64,000 nt of DNA from Pseudomonadota bacterium (GTDB lineage Bacteria; Pseudomonadota; Gammaproteobacteria; Steroidobacterales; Steroidobacteraceae), in contig JAPLSH010000015.1 in NCBI GenBank assembly GCA_026398735.1, positions 62,001 through 126,000 of the forward strand, read 5' to 3'. This document shows, one piece after another, positions 63,245 through 64,000 of this stretch. The notes under the pieces were generated by a model that saw only the letters and a list, made by a program, of their open reading frames with translations, was not told the origin of the DNA and did no database searches. How positions within the stretch are numbered: position 1 is the first letter of the stretch; every line of letters begins with the position of its first letter. The position numbers and the translations under genes were made by a program.

Positions 63245-63260
63245 TGGCAATGTGCCATTG
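63245..63260 (+). promoter_or_regulatory. overlapping inverted repeats between hemB and cysH
   Basis: TGGCA-ATG-TGCCA (63245-63257) and CAATG-TGC-CATTG (63248-63260) overlap in the 102-base divergent spacer, directly beside TTATAA (63261-63266 region). This is a candidate operator for a dimeric regulator controlling hemBL, cysH or both. Confidence 0.45.
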
Positions 63261-63327
63261 TTATAAGCTGGAGGCAGAAAATACACCACTCTGGGCCCTG
63301 CGCCCTAGTCACCCCAACGGATCATCG

Positions 63328-64000
63328 ATGGCACAGCAGAAAACCGGCGCGCAGGCCCTTAACGCGCAGCTGGAGGATAAGGTTTCCCGCAGCGTGGCGC
63401 TGTTGCAGCAGGCTGTGCGCGATCACGGCACGGTCACCTATTCATGCAGTCTGGGTGCCGAATCGATGGTGCTGACCGATCTGATCTGGACCCAAGCGCC
63501 GGCCATCGACATCTTCACGCTCGACACCGGCCGTCTGCACGAGCAGACCTATACGCTGTTGGAGATGCTGGAGCGTCGCTATCAGCGCCGCATGCGCCTG
63601 ATCCATCCGCAGTCACAGGCTGTAGAGGCCTGGGTCGCTGCCAACGGTATCAATGGCTTTTACTACGATGTGGCGGCACGCAAGTCCTGCTGTCATCTGC
63701 GCAAGATCGAGCCCTTTGCGCGCGCCATCAAGGGCTTTGGGGCTTGGGTCACTGGCGTGCGCCACGAGCAGTCGGCCGATCGTGCGCAGATCCCCGCGGT
63801 CGAGTTCGACGCTGCCAATGGTCTGCACAAGGTCAGCCCCATCCTCGACTGGACCCACGACGATGTGTGGGCCTATATCCGTGCCAAAGGCTTGGTCTAC
63901 AACCCGCTGCACGATCAAGGCTTCCCCAGCATCGGTTGCTCGCCCTGCACACGTGCGATTGAGCCTGGTGAAGACAACAGAGCCGGCCGCTGGTGGTGGG
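63328..64000 (+). CDS. cysH: phosphoadenylyl-/adenylyl-sulfate reductase (3' end cut by window)
   Basis: Reduces activated sulfate to sulfite with thioredoxin. The frame starts MAQQKTGAQALNAQLED at ATG 63328 and is open to the window end (224 codons). It has the nucleotide-binding SLGAESMVLTDLI, TLDTGRLHEQTY, VTGVRHEQSADRA, and cysteine pairs Cys121-Cys122 (RKSCCHLRK) and Cys204/Cys207 (GCSPCTRAI). These four ligate a [4Fe-4S] cluster, marking the APS-reducing branch of the family rather than the cluster-free PAPS reductases. It belongs functionally with the sulfite reductase at 58.8 kb. Confidence 0.93.
   Translation, partial: MAQQKTGAQALNAQLEDKVSRSVALLQQAVRDHGTVTYSCSLGAESMVLTDLIWTQAPAIDIFTLDTGRLHEQTYTLLEMLERRYQRRMRLIHPQSQAVEAWVAANGINGFYYDVAARKSCCHLRKIEPFARAIKGFGAWVTGVRHEQSADRAQIPAVEFDAANGLHKVSPILDWTHDDVWAYIRAKGLVYNPLHDQGFPSIGCSPCTRAIEPGEDNRAGRWWW

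Noticed and set aside
63444-63962. 172-codon plus-strand open frame inside cysH
   Set aside because: It is an alternative frame of the cysH gene, which reads cleanly from ATG 63328 to the window end with all PAPS/APS reductase motifs.

Overview
The window reads as one contiguous piece of a chromosome of a motile, polarly flagellated, moderately GC-rich gammaproteobacterium. The Xanthomonadales/Lysobacterales fit best: flhF/flhG/fliA followed by motC/motD, several HDOD proteins, a polyphosphate glucokinase, monomeric isocitrate dehydrogenase, fused rlmKL, and a TGTGA-N6-TCACA site of the Clp/CRP type. This placement is an inference from gene content and protein style; no rRNA or species marker is present. 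Coding density is very high, there is no gene-free stretch above 300 bases, and I see no CRISPR array, insertion sequence or prophage.

Layout. 1-13.1 kb is one co-oriented flagellar block: fliL (cut by the window edge), fliN, fliO, fliP, fliQ, fliR, flhB, flhA, flhF, flhG, fliA, motC, motD, then two paralogous HDOD genes flanking a DUF2802 gene. fliM is absent between fliL and fliN, and no che genes follow fliA. At 13.2 kb lies an elongator tRNA-Met whose last 13 bases are repeated just downstream, next to a three-gene iron-siderophore-type membrane operon (DUF3649, PepSY, DUF3325). Then come ppa, and on the minus strand an S-formylglutathione hydrolase / 2-hydroxyacid reductase / glycerate 3-kinase operon. 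An orphan TolC-family lipoprotein is followed by a TorF-type porin that has a clear sigma-54 promoter and NtrC-like sites.

21-37 kb is a polyamine region: a beta-alanine:pyruvate-type aminotransferase divergent from PuuC aldehyde dehydrogenase, then puuB divergent from puuD-puuA, followed by the potFGHI uptake system. Together these import putrescine, gamma-glutamylate it (PuuA), oxidise it (PuuB, PuuC) and hydrolyse the product to GABA (PuuD). rlmKL and a Tat-exported molybdenum hydroxylase (IorAB type) interrupt the cluster. Agmatine deiminase at 41 kb adds another polyamine step. Between them are ppgK, two PLP enzymes of methionine/cysteine metabolism, and a degenerate HDOD gene behind a Clp/CRP box.

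42-64 kb is mixed housekeeping: a TPR membrane protein, a PlpD-like type Vd patatin autotransporter, msrA, an exported esterase, icd, an AEC permease, a SYLF lipoprotein-like gene with an apparent one-base frameshift, a CPA2 antiporter with RCK domains, an exported mono-haem protein, an EamA permease, a phosphoenolpyruvate carboxylase homologue with altered catalytic motifs, and assimilatory sulfur genes (cysI type, DUF934, cysH) interleaved with hemL-hemB. A recurring theme is that convergent gene pairs meet at strong stem-loops without a U-tract, often with a stop codon in the loop.
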